64,000 bases of DNA from Luteitalea sp. TBR-22 (GCF_016865485.1 NZ_AP024452.1:6036501-6100500), one strand, 5' to 3'; positions 43,432-52,202 are shown, counted from the first letter of the stretch. Numbers and translations are program-made. The notes: generated by a model from the sequence alone, not told the origin.

Positions 43432-44955
43432 GTGATCGCGCCTTTCGATTGCTCACCCGGCGCTCGCGCCGACACGCGACCAGCCGCGCTCCTCGCGGTG
43501 GCGTGCGCGTCGGTGTGCCTCATCACCGTCGCGACGGGCGCGTGCCGCCGCGACGATCCCGTGCGCCCGCGGCCGGCGGCGTCGCAGCACGTCACCATCG
43601 CCATTCCGAGCCTCGTGGCTCCCGACACTCCGCTGCTGTTCGTCCTGACGCAGACACGCCTGATCAGGCTCGACGCCACGGGCGTCGAGCAGCCGGCCTT
43701 CATCGAGCGATGGTCGTCATCGCCCGACGGCCTCACCTGGACGCTCGTGGTGCGACCCGACGAGCGGCTGCACGACGGCACGCAGGCCACCGCGGCAGAC
43801 GTCGCGGCACGCATCCGCGAGGCCGCGGCCTCACCCGACGCCGGCCCCGGCCTGTGGCCCGTGGTCGGGGTGGACGCGCTCGACGACCATCGGGTGCGCA
43901 TCCGCCTGAAGGAGCCGACGAGCCTGCTGCTCGAGACCCTGGCGCTCGCCGAGGCGCTTCCGGCCGGCGCGTACCGCAACGTCGCCCCGCCTGATGCGCC
44001 GCCCTCCCTGCGAGCCGTGGTTCGCGCCGGCGAGCCCGCGCCGGCCATCGGCTCGGTCGACATCAAGCGATACGACACGCCGCGCGCCGCCGTCGTGGCG
44101 CTGCTGCGCGGCGAGGTGGACGTCCTGTACGAGGTGCCGGGCGAGGCCCGCGCTCTGCTGGACGCCGACGGCGGCGTCCGCATCTACCCACACGTGAAGC
44201 CGTACGTGCTGACGCTCGGCCTCAACCACCGCCATCCCCTGCTCGCCCGGCGCGAGGTGCGGCTGGCGTTGAACGCTGCCATCGACAGGCGCGCCCTCGT
44301 GACCTCCGTGCCGGGTGGCGTGGGCGTGCCCGCCGCCGACCTGCTGTGGCACCAGCACTGGTCGCGACCGCACGCCGACGACGGCCGCCTGCTCCGCCAC
44401 GACCCGGCCGCCGCGCGGGCCTGGCTCGACTCGGTGGGACTGACGCGACGCGTCGACCCCGGCGGCGTGGTGAAGCCCCGCCTGACACTGCGCTGCCTCG
44501 TGCTCGACGAGCCGCTCTCGGTCCAGGTCGCGGCGCGCCTGCAGCAGGCCTATGACGACGTGGGCATCGCGCTCGACCTGGAGGCGGTGTCGCTCGAGCA
44601 GTTGCTGACCCGCCTGGAGACCGGCAAGTTCGAGACGTTCGTGTCCCCGATGGTCAGTGGCTACGGGATGGGCATGGCGTACCTGCAATACGGGCCGCAC
44701 GACCGCCCGCGCATCGTCGACGATGGATACGTCGCCGGGGCGCGTGCCTCGGAGGCCATCCGTCGCGCCTCGTCGCGCGAGGCACTCGCCGCCGCGATCG
44801 CCGACCTGCATCGCGTGCTCATCGACGACCCGCCCGCGGTGCACCTCTTCTGGCAAGAGACCAGCCGTGCGGTGGGCCGGCGCATCACGGTCCCTGCCGA
44901 GGCCGGCGACGTGCTCGCCTCCCTGCCGCGCTGGGGCGTGGTGACGCCCCCATGA
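43432..44955 (+). CDS. Peptide-type (family 5) extracellular solute-binding lipoprotein
   Basis: A 507-residue protein with an export signal and probable lipid Cys (VATGACRRDD; the lipobox is weak). It follows the SBP_bac_5 plan of oligopeptide-binding proteins: FIERWSSSPDGLTWTLVVRPDERLHDGT at the start, VDVLYEVPGE, and RREVRLALNAAIDRRALV in the middle. No permease or ATPase accompanies it. It overlaps the histidine kinase by 4 bp (ATGA), so it probably presents a ligand to that kinase, perhaps the modified peptide. GTG 43432 is the only start that keeps the whole signal. Confidence 0.85.
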   Translation: MIAPFDCSPGARADTRPAALLAVACASVCLITVATGACRRDDPVRPRPAASQHVTIAIPSLVAPDTPLLFVLTQTRLIRLDATGVEQPAFIERWSSSPDGLTWTLVVRPDERLHDGTQATAADVAARIREAAASPDAGPGLWPVVGVDALDDHRVRIRLKEPTSLLLETLALAEALPAGAYRNVAPPDAPPSLRAVVRAGEPAPAIGSVDIKRYDTPRAAVVALLRGEVDVLYEVPGEARALLDADGGVRIYPHVKPYVLTLGLNHRHPLLARREVRLALNAAIDRRALVTSVPGGVGVPAADLLWHQHWSRPHADDGRLLRHDPAAARAWLDSVGLTRRVDPGGVVKPRLTLRCLVLDEPLSVQVAARLQQAYDDVGIALDLEAVSLEQLLTRLETGKFETFVSPMVSGYGMGMAYLQYGPHDRPRIVDDGYVAGARASEAIRRASSREALAAAIADLHRVLIDDPPAVHLFWQETSRAVGRRITVPAEAGDVLASLPRWGVVTPP

Positions 44956-46661
44956 TCCCGATCACCCGCCGGATGGCACTGCTGGTCACCACCGCTGCGC
45001 TCCTCCCGCTCCTCATCTTCGGCATCGTCGCCGGGGTGACGCTGCGCGCGACGACGCGGAGCTCGGTGCTCGAGTCGCACGCCGCCATCGCCGAGCGCGC
45101 TGCCGAGGCGATCGGCCTGTACCTGCAGTCCACCGAGCAGATCGTGCGATCGGCCGCGTCATACATCGTCGGCACGGGCCTCACCCGCGCGCAGCAGGAT
45201 CGCGTGCTGTGGAATCACGTGATGATGGAGCGGCAGATCCGGTCGCTCACGCTGTACGACGCGGAGGGGCAGCCGGTGGCCAGCAGCCTCCTGACGGGCA
45301 CGCCGCCGCCGCTGCCGGCGCGGATCACCTCGGACTTCGCGCTGCTGCCGGTCGACCTCGACGCCGACGAGTTGCCGCGCACGCGGATGACGCTGCGCCT
45401 CAGCGAACCGCTCGCGCCGTATCTCGTCGCCGAGCTGAAGCTCGAGGAATTGTGGCGGGTGGTGGATGGGGTCACCGTCGGCGCCAGGGGCCGCGCGCTC
45501 CTGGTGGACGAGTCGGGACGCATCATCGCCGACGGCCGGCGCGGCGGCAAGGCGCGCATCGCGCGGGGCGAGCGCCTCGGCGATCATCCGCTGGCGGCGA
45601 GCGGCACCCCCGGCTCGGCGCGCTACGTCCGCGGCGACGGCGTGGAGGTGCTGGCGGTGTCGAGCGCGCCCATGGCGCTCGGGTGGCGCGTGATCGTCGA
45701 GCAGCCGGCTGAGGACGCCTTCCGTCCGGCGCGGGACCTCGAGCGCCAGTTGCTGCTCTTCGTGACGCTGGCGCTGCTGGCCAACATCGCCATCGGCATC
45801 GCGGCGGGTCGATCGCTGCTGCGGCCGATCTCGGACCTGCTCGCGGGCATCCGCGCCATCGGCGAAGGTCGCCTCGACGAGCGCGTGCACATCACGCGCG
45901 ACGACGAGTTCCGGCTGCTCGGCGAGGCGTTCAACGCGACGGCCGACAAGCTCGGCGAGCTGCAGCAGTCGGCGATCCGGCAGGAGCGTCAGGCGATGTT
46001 CGGCCGCATCGCCGCCGGCCTGGTGCACGACCTCTCGCATCCCATCCAGAACATCAACAACAACTGCAAGCTCGTGCTGCAGATGCACGACGACCCGGAG
46101 TACCGCGCGACGTTCGCGCGGCTGGTCAAGCGCGAGTTCTCGACCATCCAGCGCACGTTCGAGGACCTGCGCAACCTGGCGCGGCCGATCCCGCTCGAGC
46201 GCTTCGCGGTCGACACGGGCAAGCTGGTGCTCGACGTGGTCGAGCGGATGCAGGCGCAGGCGTCGGTGGCCGGCGTCACGGTCGCCGCCGGCGTCCTGCC
46301 GTCGCAGCCGGTCTACGTCGAGGGCGATCTCTTCGCGCTCGGCCGCGTGCTGCGCAACCTGGTGCTGAACGCGCTGCAGGCCACGCCGCCGGGCGGGCGC
46401 GTGTGGATCGAGGTGTCGGGCGACGAGCGACGCGCGACGATCAGCGTGAACGACACGGGCTGCGGCATCCCGGCCGATCGCGTGCAGGCCATCTTCGAGG
46501 ACTTCGTCACGACCAAGCGCCGCGGCCTCGGGCTCGGCCTGGCGATCTCGCGGAAGGTGGTGGAGCAACTCGGCGGATCGATTTCCGTCGAGAGCGTGGT
46601 CGGCGAGGGCAGCTCCTTCACGCTCTCGTTCCCCCGCCTGACGCGCATCACCACGGGATGA
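44952..46661 (+). CDS. Membrane sensor histidine kinase with periplasmic Cache-like domain
   Basis: A 569-residue kinase: TM1 (~10-30), a periplasmic double-Cache-like region (~31-265), TM2 (~266-286), HAMP (~287-340), a dimerisation helix with phospho-acceptor His359 (LVHDLSHPIQNINNN, where HELxxP is more common) and a HATPase domain (NLVLNALQATPPGG as N-box, DTGCGIP, GLGLGLAISRKVVEQLGG). Translation is coupled to the binding protein. The likely phosphotransfer partner is the NtrC-type regulator at 40108-41496, which encloses the radical SAM and peptide genes between the two signalling genes. Confidence 0.92.
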   Translation: MIPITRRMALLVTTAALLPLLIFGIVAGVTLRATTRSSVLESHAAIAERAAEAIGLYLQSTEQIVRSAASYIVGTGLTRAQQDRVLWNHVMMERQIRSLTLYDAEGQPVASSLLTGTPPPLPARITSDFALLPVDLDADELPRTRMTLRLSEPLAPYLVAELKLEELWRVVDGVTVGARGRALLVDESGRIIADGRRGGKARIARGERLGDHPLAASGTPGSARYVRGDGVEVLAVSSAPMALGWRVIVEQPAEDAFRPARDLERQLLLFVTLALLANIAIGIAAGRSLLRPISDLLAGIRAIGEGRLDERVHITRDDEFRLLGEAFNATADKLGELQQSAIRQERQAMFGRIAAGLVHDLSHPIQNINNNCKLVLQMHDDPEYRATFARLVKREFSTIQRTFEDLRNLARPIPLERFAVDTGKLVLDVVERMQAQASVAGVTVAAGVLPSQPVYVEGDLFALGRVLRNLVLNALQATPPGGRVWIEVSGDERRATISVNDTGCGIPADRVQAIFEDFVTTKRRGLGLGLAISRKVVEQLGGSISVESVVGEGSSFTLSFPRLTRITTG

Positions 46662-46710
46662 GCACCACGCGGCAGGCGATCGTTGCCGATCGCCGTCGCC
46701 GCGTCCGGGC

Positions 46711-46748
46711 AAAACCAAAAGCCCCGCGGGACGCGCGTCCGGCGGGGC
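46711..46748 (-). terminator. Rho-independent terminator of the HU gene
   Basis: On the minus strand a stem of GCCCCGC/GCGGGGC type with inner GGACGCGCGTCC pairing is followed by TTTTGGTTTT. It lies between the convergent kinase and HU genes. Confidence 0.8.
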
Positions 46749-46796
46749 CTGGTCCGTTCGGTCGGCGTCGCGCGGGGCGCGCCGGGCTCGCGGGTG

Positions 46797-47096
46797 CTAC
46801 TTGCGCGGCATCACGGCGTCCTTCATGGCCTTCACCACGGTCGCCTTGACGCGCGTCTTGGCCGGGATCTTGATCGGCTCGCCGGTGGCAGGGTTGCGGC
46901 CCATGCGCGCCTTGCTCTTGCGCACCGACAACTTCACCACACCGGGGAGCGTGAACTCGCCCGAGCGCTTGAGTTCCTTCTCGGCAAGCGCCGCGAGCTC
47001 GTCGAACCAGTCACGCACCTCGGTGCGCTTCACCTCGAACTTGTCAGCGAAGAACGCAAAGAGTGCCGACTTGGTCATCTTCTGGGCCTGGGCCAT
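46797..47096 (-). CDS. HU-family DNA-binding protein
   Basis: A 99-residue nucleoid protein. The DNA-arm signature GRNPATGEPIKIPAKTRVK and the preceding KRSGEFTLPGVVKLSVRKSKAR are diagnostic of HU/IHF; the arm contains the intercalating Pro. The N-terminus (MTKSALFAFFADKFEVKRTEVRDWFDELA) is somewhat divergent from standard HU. The start is ATG 47094-47096 with GGGGGAG 8 bp upstream; an upstream ATG (47121-47123) lacks such a site. Confidence 0.93.
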   Translation of the reverse strand: MAQAQKMTKSALFAFFADKFEVKRTEVRDWFDELAALAEKELKRSGEFTLPGVVKLSVRKSKARMGRNPATGEPIKIPAKTRVKATVVKAMKDAVMPRK

Positions 47097-47253
47097 CCGC
47101 TTGTCTCCCCCCATTGCACGCACGCGATTTCTGAAGCGTGCCGCGAAGTCGTGGCGCGCGTGTCACGATTTCCGGCCAAAAACGCAATGGCGCCAATGCT
47201 AGCGACACGCGGAGCACGTGTCAATTGGGCGGGAATGGCCAAACTGCGCGATG

Positions 47254-47259
47254 TACACT
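47254..47259 (+). promoter_or_regulatory. -10 box TACACT of queF
   Basis: TACACT ends 6 bp before ATG 47266 and overlaps the alternative upstream ATG (47251), which supports 47266 as the start of a leaderless transcript. Confidence 0.5.
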
Positions 47260-47265
47260 CCATTC

Positions 47266-47613
47266 ATGGCCAGTGGCGGCATCGAGACCTTTCCGAACCC
47301 GCGTCCAGGACGTCCGTACGAGATCGACACCCGTTGTCCCGAGTTCACGTCGATGTGCCCAAAGACGGGCTTGCCCGACTTCGGCGAGATCCGCATCACG
47401 TACGTTCCCGACGCGACCTGCATCGAGCTGAAGTCGCTCAAGTACTACCTCCTCGAGTTCCGCAACAAGGGCGTCTTCTACGAGGCGCTCACCAACCAGA
47501 TCCTCGATGATCTCGTGGCGGCCTGCGCGCCCGTGCGCATGACCGTGGTGGGCGACTTCACGCCGCGCGGCGGCATCCGCACGACGGTGACGGCGACGTA
47601 CACGAGGGACTGA
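47266..47613 (+). CDS. queF: NADPH-dependent 7-cyano-7-deazaguanine reductase (type I QueF)
   Basis: A 115-residue tunnel-fold enzyme that reduces preQ0 to preQ1 for queuosine tRNA modification. It has [17 protein letters not shown] (nucleophile Cys31, acid Asp38) and [16 protein letters not shown], the NADPH/QueF motif. The usual GQPDF reads GLPDF. Length is right for the unimodular form. No other queuosine genes or preQ1 riboswitch are seen nearby. Confidence 0.94.
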   Translation: MASGGIETFPNPRPGRPYEIDTRCPEFTSMCPKTGLPDFGEIRITYVPDATCIELKSLKYYLLEFRNKGVFYEALTNQILDDLVAACAPVRMTVVGDFTPRGGIRTTVTATYTRD

Positions 47614-47635
47614 CGCGCGCCGGCCCTGGTGATCA

Positions 47636-47669
47636 GGGCTTGGGCCCTGGGCCTTGGGCCTTGGGCGTG
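47636..47669. repeat. Heptamer tract (GGGCCTT/GGGCCCT)
   Basis: Four to five TTGGGCC-type units between queF and the Smr gene. Confidence 0.85.
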
Positions 47670-47707
47670 CGACCTTCCGGCATTCCCGGCATTCCGGCAT
47701 CGCGGCA

Positions 47708-47971
47708 GTGTCAGACCCGCATCCCGTTCCGATCGGTCCGGAGTTCGATCTCCACTCGTTCGCGCCGCGCGACATCCCGGACGTGGTCGACGCCTACCTG
47801 CAGGAAGCGCATGCCCTCGGCCTGCGTGAGGTGCGCCTCGTCCACGGGCGCGGCATCGGCGTGCAGCGGGCGCGCGTGCAGCAGGTGCTGCACGCGCATC
47901 CGCTCGTTTCGTCGTATCGCGACGACCCGCGCGCCCACCTCGGCGCGACGCTGGCAACGTTGAGGGACTGA
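47708..47971 (+). CDS. Stand-alone Smr-domain protein
   Basis: An 87-residue protein consisting of one Smr domain, related to the MutS2 C-terminus. It has DLHSF (14-18), VVDAYLQEAHALGLREVRLVHGRGIG and the conserved HGRG (46-49). Smr domains bind or cleave nucleic acids, with known roles on collided ribosomes and in recombination control. The start is the GTG giving VSDPHPVPIGPEFDLH. It is convergent with the PEP-CTERM gene 21 bp downstream. Confidence 0.88.
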   Translation: MSDPHPVPIGPEFDLHSFAPRDIPDVVDAYLQEAHALGLREVRLVHGRGIGVQRARVQQVLHAHPLVSSYRDDPRAHLGATLATLRD

Positions 47972-47992
47972 ACGGGGTCGGAGCGCCCTCGC

Positions 47993-48919
47993 TCAGTTCC
48001 CTGTCGTGGAGCGACTCCGGCTCGAACGCGCGCGCGCGCCGAGCACGCACAGCGCGGCGCCCAGGAGTGCCAGGGCATGGGGCTCCGGCACCGGGGTCGG
48101 GCCGGTCGGCAGTTCGCTGGCCAGGACCACGCCGTCGGCATTGGCAAAGCGCGTCGGGATCAGCGATCCGAGGCGACCGTACAGTTCGATGTGGCCGGCG
48201 TACGGCCCACCGGGTGGGTTGTAGCTCTCCAGGGCCCCGACGTACCCCAGATCGGGGCGCTCCGCGAAGTAGAAGTAGTCGGCGTCTTCGGCAGGCGTCG
48301 GATTCGGCCAGTCGGGCCCGGTGACGTTCAGGCGCAGCGTGCCCGCGAAGGTGTGTGGCGTGGCGCTGTCGGAGAGCAGCCCGGTCACGCGGAACGAGAA
48401 GGCGCTTTCCGGATAGATGTAGGTCTGCGGGTTGCCGTTCGAGTCCGTGTACGGGAGGACCCCGAACCACCCGCCGTTGACGAACGTGAACGTGCCGAGC
48501 AGGAACTCCTGGCCGGGCCCGGTGACGACCTGCGTTGCCGCCGGCGTGAAGTTGACGCGGTTGACCGCATCCTTCGAACCGCCGAAGCTCTGCCAGAACT
48601 CGACGGTCGCCGCCGCCGCGCCGCTGGACGTGAGGTCGAGGGCGCCCATGCCGATGCCGGCCGAGGTGAACAGATCTCCGGGGTTGCCGGGCAAGGGCAC
48701 CCAGGCCTCGAGCGACCTCGGGGTGGTGTCCCCCTCGCGCTGGAACCGGGTGCTCACCTCGAAGGGGGGATTCCCTGGATACGTGTGAGACCACGTGGGT
48801 CCGGTGTAGCCGAGGAACCCGCCGCTGAAGCTGATGGTCGTGCCGCGGGCCGTTCCTGCGGTGACTCCCATCGCTCCCATGGCGACCACCAGCGCAAGCC
48901 CTGCGTGACGTCTCCGCAT
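47993..48919 (-). CDS. PEP-CTERM sorted secreted protein
   Basis: A 308-residue protein with a signal peptide (MRRRHAGLALVVAMGAMGVTAG) and a PEP-CTERM tail: PVPEPHALALLGAALCVLGARARSSRSR, i.e. the PEP motif, a hydrophobic helix and basic residues. Exosortase cleaves such tails during export. The mature domain is beta-rich and Gly/Asn-rich and of unknown function. The ATG at 48917-48919 has GGAGGG 6 bp upstream. No exosortase gene is in the window. Confidence 0.88.
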   Translation of the reverse strand: MRRRHAGLALVVAMGAMGVTAGTARGTTISFSGGFLGYTGPTWSHTYPGNPPFEVSTRFQREGDTTPRSLEAWVPLPGNPGDLFTSAGIGMGALDLTSSGAAAATVEFWQSFGGSKDAVNRVNFTPAATQVVTGPGQEFLLGTFTFVNGGWFGVLPYTDSNGNPQTYIYPESAFSFRVTGLLSDSATPHTFAGTLRLNVTGPDWPNPTPAEDADYFYFAERPDLGYVGALESYNPPGGPYAGHIELYGRLGSLIPTRFANADGVVLASELPTGPTPVPEPHALALLGAALCVLGARARSSRSRSTTGN

Positions 48920-48962
48920 CGACACCCTCCCGGGTTGACGGCCGACCGGAAAGCCGGCCGAC

Positions 48963-49130
48963 CCGACGTGGAGTGGTCGTGGCAGCCGATTTCGTGACAG
49001 CCCGCCGTCGGGCAACTTCAACAGCTTCAGCCCGAGCCCCGACGGCACGAAGATCGCCGCGAGCACGCCCACCATGGCGAAGACCGAGGTGTGGGGCCTC
49101 GACGTGATGGCGCTCCTCGCGCAGCGGTAG
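48963..49130 (+). pseudogene. C-terminal remnant of a PD40/TolB-propeller protein
   Basis: An open frame ending at TAG 49130 encodes NFNSFSPSPDGTKIAAST followed by MAKTEVWGLD and ALLAQR. SPDGTKIA is a PD40 repeat, and KTEVW-L-D is a frequent ending of propeller proteins, often fused to Ser/Thr kinases. There is no start codon or upstream part. It lies 90 bp from the insertion sequence, suggesting that recombination removed the rest. Confidence 0.55.
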
Positions 49131-49305
49131 GGCGGCGTGCTTGGCTCGCCGAAGCCGCTAGGCGAAGGCGGGTCCCACGCCGCCGCTATCCACCAACGGC
49201 GCGGTCGGACACAGATTGGATGAAGTGGCTGGCCCCCGCGAGCTGACGGGAGGCCCGTCGCTCACACTGACACGTGCTCGAGGCACACAGTGAGAGGAGC
49301 CAGCC

Positions 49306-50325
49306 ATGGACCATGTTGCAATCGATCTCGGCGGAAGGGAATCCCAGATTTGCGTGCGGCGGCCCGACGGGACCGTCGTCGAGGAGCGGCGGCTGCGGAC
49401 GCACGAGGTGCCGCGGTACCTGGGCGAGCGGCCCGGCAGCCGAGTGATTGTCGAGACGTGCAGTGAGGCCTTCTGGGTGGCCGACGCGGCACGGGCGGCC
49501 GGGCATGAGGTGCGGGTGGTGCCGGCGACCCTGGCGCCGACCCTGGGCGTGGGGGCGCGCCGGATGAAGACGGACCGGCGTGATGCGCAGGTGCTCAGCG
49601 AGGTGTCCTGCCGCATCGACCTGCCGTCGGTGCATATCCCGAGCGCCGAGGCGCGGGCGGCCAAGACGCTCTGCGGCATGCGCGACGGGCTGGTGCGCAG
49701 TCGCACGCTCCTGCTCAATACCGTGCGCGGCTGGCTGCGGACGCAGGGCCGCCGGCTGGCGAGTGGCAGCGTGCACACCTTCGGGGCGCGCGTCCGCGCC
49801 GCGGTAGGCGAGCCCCTCCCGAGCTACGTGGCCCGGCAGCTGCAGCTGCTGGAGCACCTGCATGCCGCCATCGCGGACGCCGACCGCGAGGTGACGGCCT
49901 GGGCCACGGGCGACCCGGTCGCGCGCCGCTTGCTGACGGTCCCCGGAGTCGGCACGGTGACCGCCGTGCGGTTTGTGGCGGCGCTCGACGACCACACGCG
50001 CTTCGACGGCGCGCACGCGGTGGAGGCGTATGTCGGGCTGGTGCCCGGCCAGGACTCGCGTGGCGCGCGGGCGCGTGACCTGGGGATTACCCAAGCGGGG
50101 GCCCGCAGCCTGCACTGGTGCCTCGTCCAGGCCGCGCACTGCGCGAAACGGACGCTGAAGCCGGGGCCGCTCCGCGACTGGGTCGACGCCGTGCAGCACC
50201 GGCGCGGGCGCCAGGTCGCCGTCGTGGCCTTGGCGCGCAAGTTGACCGGCATCCTGTATGCGATCTGGCGGGATGGCACCCGCTTCGACCCGCACCGGAC
50301 CAACGCCGCGCCGCTGGCCGGGTAA
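49306..50325 (+). CDS. IS110-family DEDD transposase
   Basis: A 339-residue recombinase. The RuvC-like domain gives the four acidic residues Asp7 (AIDLGG), Glu50 (VIVETCSE), Asp90 and Asp93 (MKTDRRDA). The Transposase_20 domain has LLTVPGVGTVTAVRFVAAL and YVGLVPGQDSRGARARDLGITQAGARSLHW with the conserved Ser. GAGAGGAG precedes the ATG. All catalytic residues are intact, so the element may be active. Enzymes of this family use a structured RNA from the element to choose targets. Confidence 0.94.
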   Translation: MDHVAIDLGGRESQICVRRPDGTVVEERRLRTHEVPRYLGERPGSRVIVETCSEAFWVADAARAAGHEVRVVPATLAPTLGVGARRMKTDRRDAQVLSEVSCRIDLPSVHIPSAEARAAKTLCGMRDGLVRSRTLLLNTVRGWLRTQGRRLASGSVHTFGARVRAAVGEPLPSYVARQLQLLEHLHAAIADADREVTAWATGDPVARRLLTVPGVGTVTAVRFVAALDDHTRFDGAHAVEAYVGLVPGQDSRGARARDLGITQAGARSLHWCLVQAAHCAKRTLKPGPLRDWVDAVQHRRGRQVAVVALARKLTGILYAIWRDGTRFDPHRTNAAPLAG

Positions 50326-50568
50326 CCGCGCCACGGCGGCACCGCCCTGCTGGGGTCGGCTGCCACGCGCGGGTGATCGCGAGTAGGGCGGTTCTGGCGC
50401 CTTCGGGCGACCACGAGGAACCGATGTGCGACCCCGCCCCGCAGCAACCTAGTGCGCCCCTGAGCGCGAATACTCGACTGGAGCAGCCCGATCCCCCGAG
50501 GCAGGACCGATGTATCCCCCCGCGCGGGGGCCTGCGCCCCCGCGACGGGACTGATCTGCCCTTGACCC
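50326..50568 (+). ncRNA. Candidate bridge/seek RNA region of the insertion sequence
   Basis: 243 bp of non-coding DNA between the transposase stop and the right subterminal repeat. It has several potential stems, for example CCCCCGCG/CGCGGGGG around 50517-50530. In the IS1111 branch the guide RNA is encoded in the 3' end. The exact RNA ends cannot be drawn from sequence alone. Confidence 0.4.
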
Positions 50569-50597
50569 GGCCAGCCACTTCATACTCGCGCCCTACC

Positions 50598-52202
50598 CTA
50601 GGGCAACGCGAAGGCGAAAACCGCCTGCCCGCACGCGACGGCCACGTGCTGGCGCCCTTCCACTTCGTAGGCAATCGGATTGGCCGTGCATTGGCCGCCG
50701 GTCTGGAAGTTCCAGAGCGCGCGGCCCGTGGCGGCGTCGAGCGCGTACACGTTGCCTTCGTTGGTGCTCCCGAACACGAGCCCGCCACCGGTGGCCATCA
50801 CGCCGGCCCAGAGCGGCGTCAGCAGGCGATGCTCCCAGCGACGCTCGCCGGTGAGCACGTCGAGCGCGCGCACGGCGCCGTAGGCCTCGCCCGGGTGGGC
50901 CACCACCTCGCCGCCGCCCATGAACGGCTTGCCGGGCTCGTACTTCGCCTCGGCCTTGAAGTAGTACGAACCCATCTCGCGCACCGGCACGAACACCAGG
51001 CGGCGCGTCGCATCGTAGGCCGGGCTGAACCAGTTGGTGGCGCCCTGCAGGCTCGGCCACACCAGCGTGCCCGTCGCCGACGGCTCCGTGCCCGCGATCA
51101 CCTGAGGCCGGCCCTTCGCGTCGAGGCCCGTGGCCCAGGTCTGCTTCGCGTACGGCATGCCCTTGATGAACTCGCCCGTCGTGCGATCGAGCACGTAGTA
51201 GAAGCCGTTGCGGTTGGCCGTCACCACGAGCTTACGCGCGCGGCCGGCCACGTCGGCATCGACGAGCATCGGGATCTGGTTGGCGTCCCAGTCGTGCGTG
51301 TCGTGCGGCGTGAACTGGAAGTGCCAGCGCAGCGCTCCCGTCGAGGCGTCGAGCGCGACCATCGACCCGGTGTAGAGGTTGTCGCCAGGGCGGACGTCGC
51401 CGTTCCAGTCGGGGCCGGGGTTGCCGATGCCCCAGTACAGCAGATTCAGGCCTGGGTCGTAGCTGCCGGTGAGCCACGTGGTGCCGCCGCCGGTCTTCCA
51501 CATGTCGCCGGTCCACGTGTCGTGCCCGGGTTCGCCCGGTCCCGGAATGGTGTGGAAGCGCCACAGGCGCGCGCCGGTCTTCGCGTCGTAGGCGTCGAGG
51601 AACCCGCGGACGCCCGCCTCGCCCCCGCTCACGCCGATGATGACCTTCCCGTCGATCGCGAGCGGCGCCGCGGTGATCGCGTAGCCCAGCGCGTTGTCGG
51701 CCACCTGCACGCTCCAGCGCACGGCGCCCGAGGCCGCGTCGAGGGCCACGAGGCGCGCGTCGAGCGTGCCGACGTACACGCGGTCGTCGAGCAGGGCGAC
51801 GCCGCGGTTGGTCGGCCCGAAGCCGATGATCTTCACGGTCTTCGGGATGGGCGGCTCGTATCGCCAGAGCGTGCGTCCGGTGCGCACGTCGAGCGCCGCC
51901 ACTCGGCTGCGAGTCTCACTGACGTACATGACGCCATCGGCGACCAGCGGCGTGGCCTGCAGCCCCGCTTCCTGGGCCTGGTACACCCAGACGGGGCGCA
52001 GGCGCGCGACGTTGTCGGGCGTGATTCCGGCAAGGGGCGAGAACCGGTGGCCGTCGTACGTGCCCGAGTAGGTGAGCCACGACGCCGGTTCGCGCGCGGC
52101 CGCGGCGATGCGCGAGGCCGGCACCTGTCCGCTCGCGGTGCTGCCCGCGACACATGCCCAGGCCAGCGCCAGGAACGCGACGTGCCGACGCTGGCCCCTC
52201 AC
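50598..52202 (-). CDS. PQQ-dependent dehydrogenase (eight-bladed propeller)
   Basis: A 534-residue periplasmic quinoprotein with a signal peptide. Propeller W-motifs recur (ALDVRTGRTLWRYEP, ALDAASGAVRWSVQV, ALDAATGRALWNFQT). The cofactor region is GGGTTWLTGSYDPGLNLLYWGIGNPGPDWN, with catalytic Asp in THDWDANQ. The residue two after this Asp is Asn, not Asp, so the lanthanide ligand of XoxF enzymes is absent. The vicinal Cys-Cys of methanol/ethanol dehydrogenases is also missing. GTG start, overlapping the cytochrome gene stop (GTGA). It probably oxidises an alcohol or sugar and passes electrons to that cytochrome. Confidence 0.9.
   Translation of the reverse strand: MRGQRRHVAFLALAWACVAGSTASGQVPASRIAAAAREPASWLTYSGTYDGHRFSPLAGITPDNVARLRPVWVYQAQEAGLQATPLVADGVMYVSETRSRVAALDVRTGRTLWRYEPPIPKTVKIIGFGPTNRGVALLDDRVYVGTLDARLVALDAASGAVRWSVQVADNALGYAITAAPLAIDGKVIIGVSGGEAGVRGFLDAYDAKTGARLWRFHTIPGPGEPGHDTWTGDMWKTGGGTTWLTGSYDPGLNLLYWGIGNPGPDWNGDVRPGDNLYTGSMVALDASTGALRWHFQFTPHDTHDWDANQIPMLVDADVAGRARKLVVTANRNGFYYVLDRTTGEFIKGMPYAKQTWATGLDAKGRPQVIAGTEPSATGTLVWPSLQGATNWFSPAYDATRRLVFVPVREMGSYYFKAEAKYEPGKPFMGGGEVVAHPGEAYGAVRALDVLTGERRWEHRLLTPLWAGVMATGGGLVFGSTNEGNVYALDAATGRALWNFQTGGQCTANPIAYEVEGRQHVAVACGQAVFAFALP

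Larger units (their letters stand above)
49220..50583 (+). mobile_element. IS110-family (IS1111-like) insertion sequence
   Basis: A perfect 15-bp subterminal inverted repeat, ATGAAGTGGCTGGCC (49220-49234) and its complement (50569-50583), encloses one transposase gene and a long 3' non-coding end. Subterminal repeats and a long 3' end are marks of the IS1111 branch. The true tips lie a few bases outside the repeats. It sits between the PEP-CTERM/remnant side and the PQQ dehydrogenase. Confidence 0.85.

Noticed and set aside
47993-49075. Longer start for the PEP-CTERM protein, 52 codons upstream
   Set aside because: The signal peptide begins at ATG 48919 with a good ribosome site; the upstream stretch is antisense to the propeller remnant.
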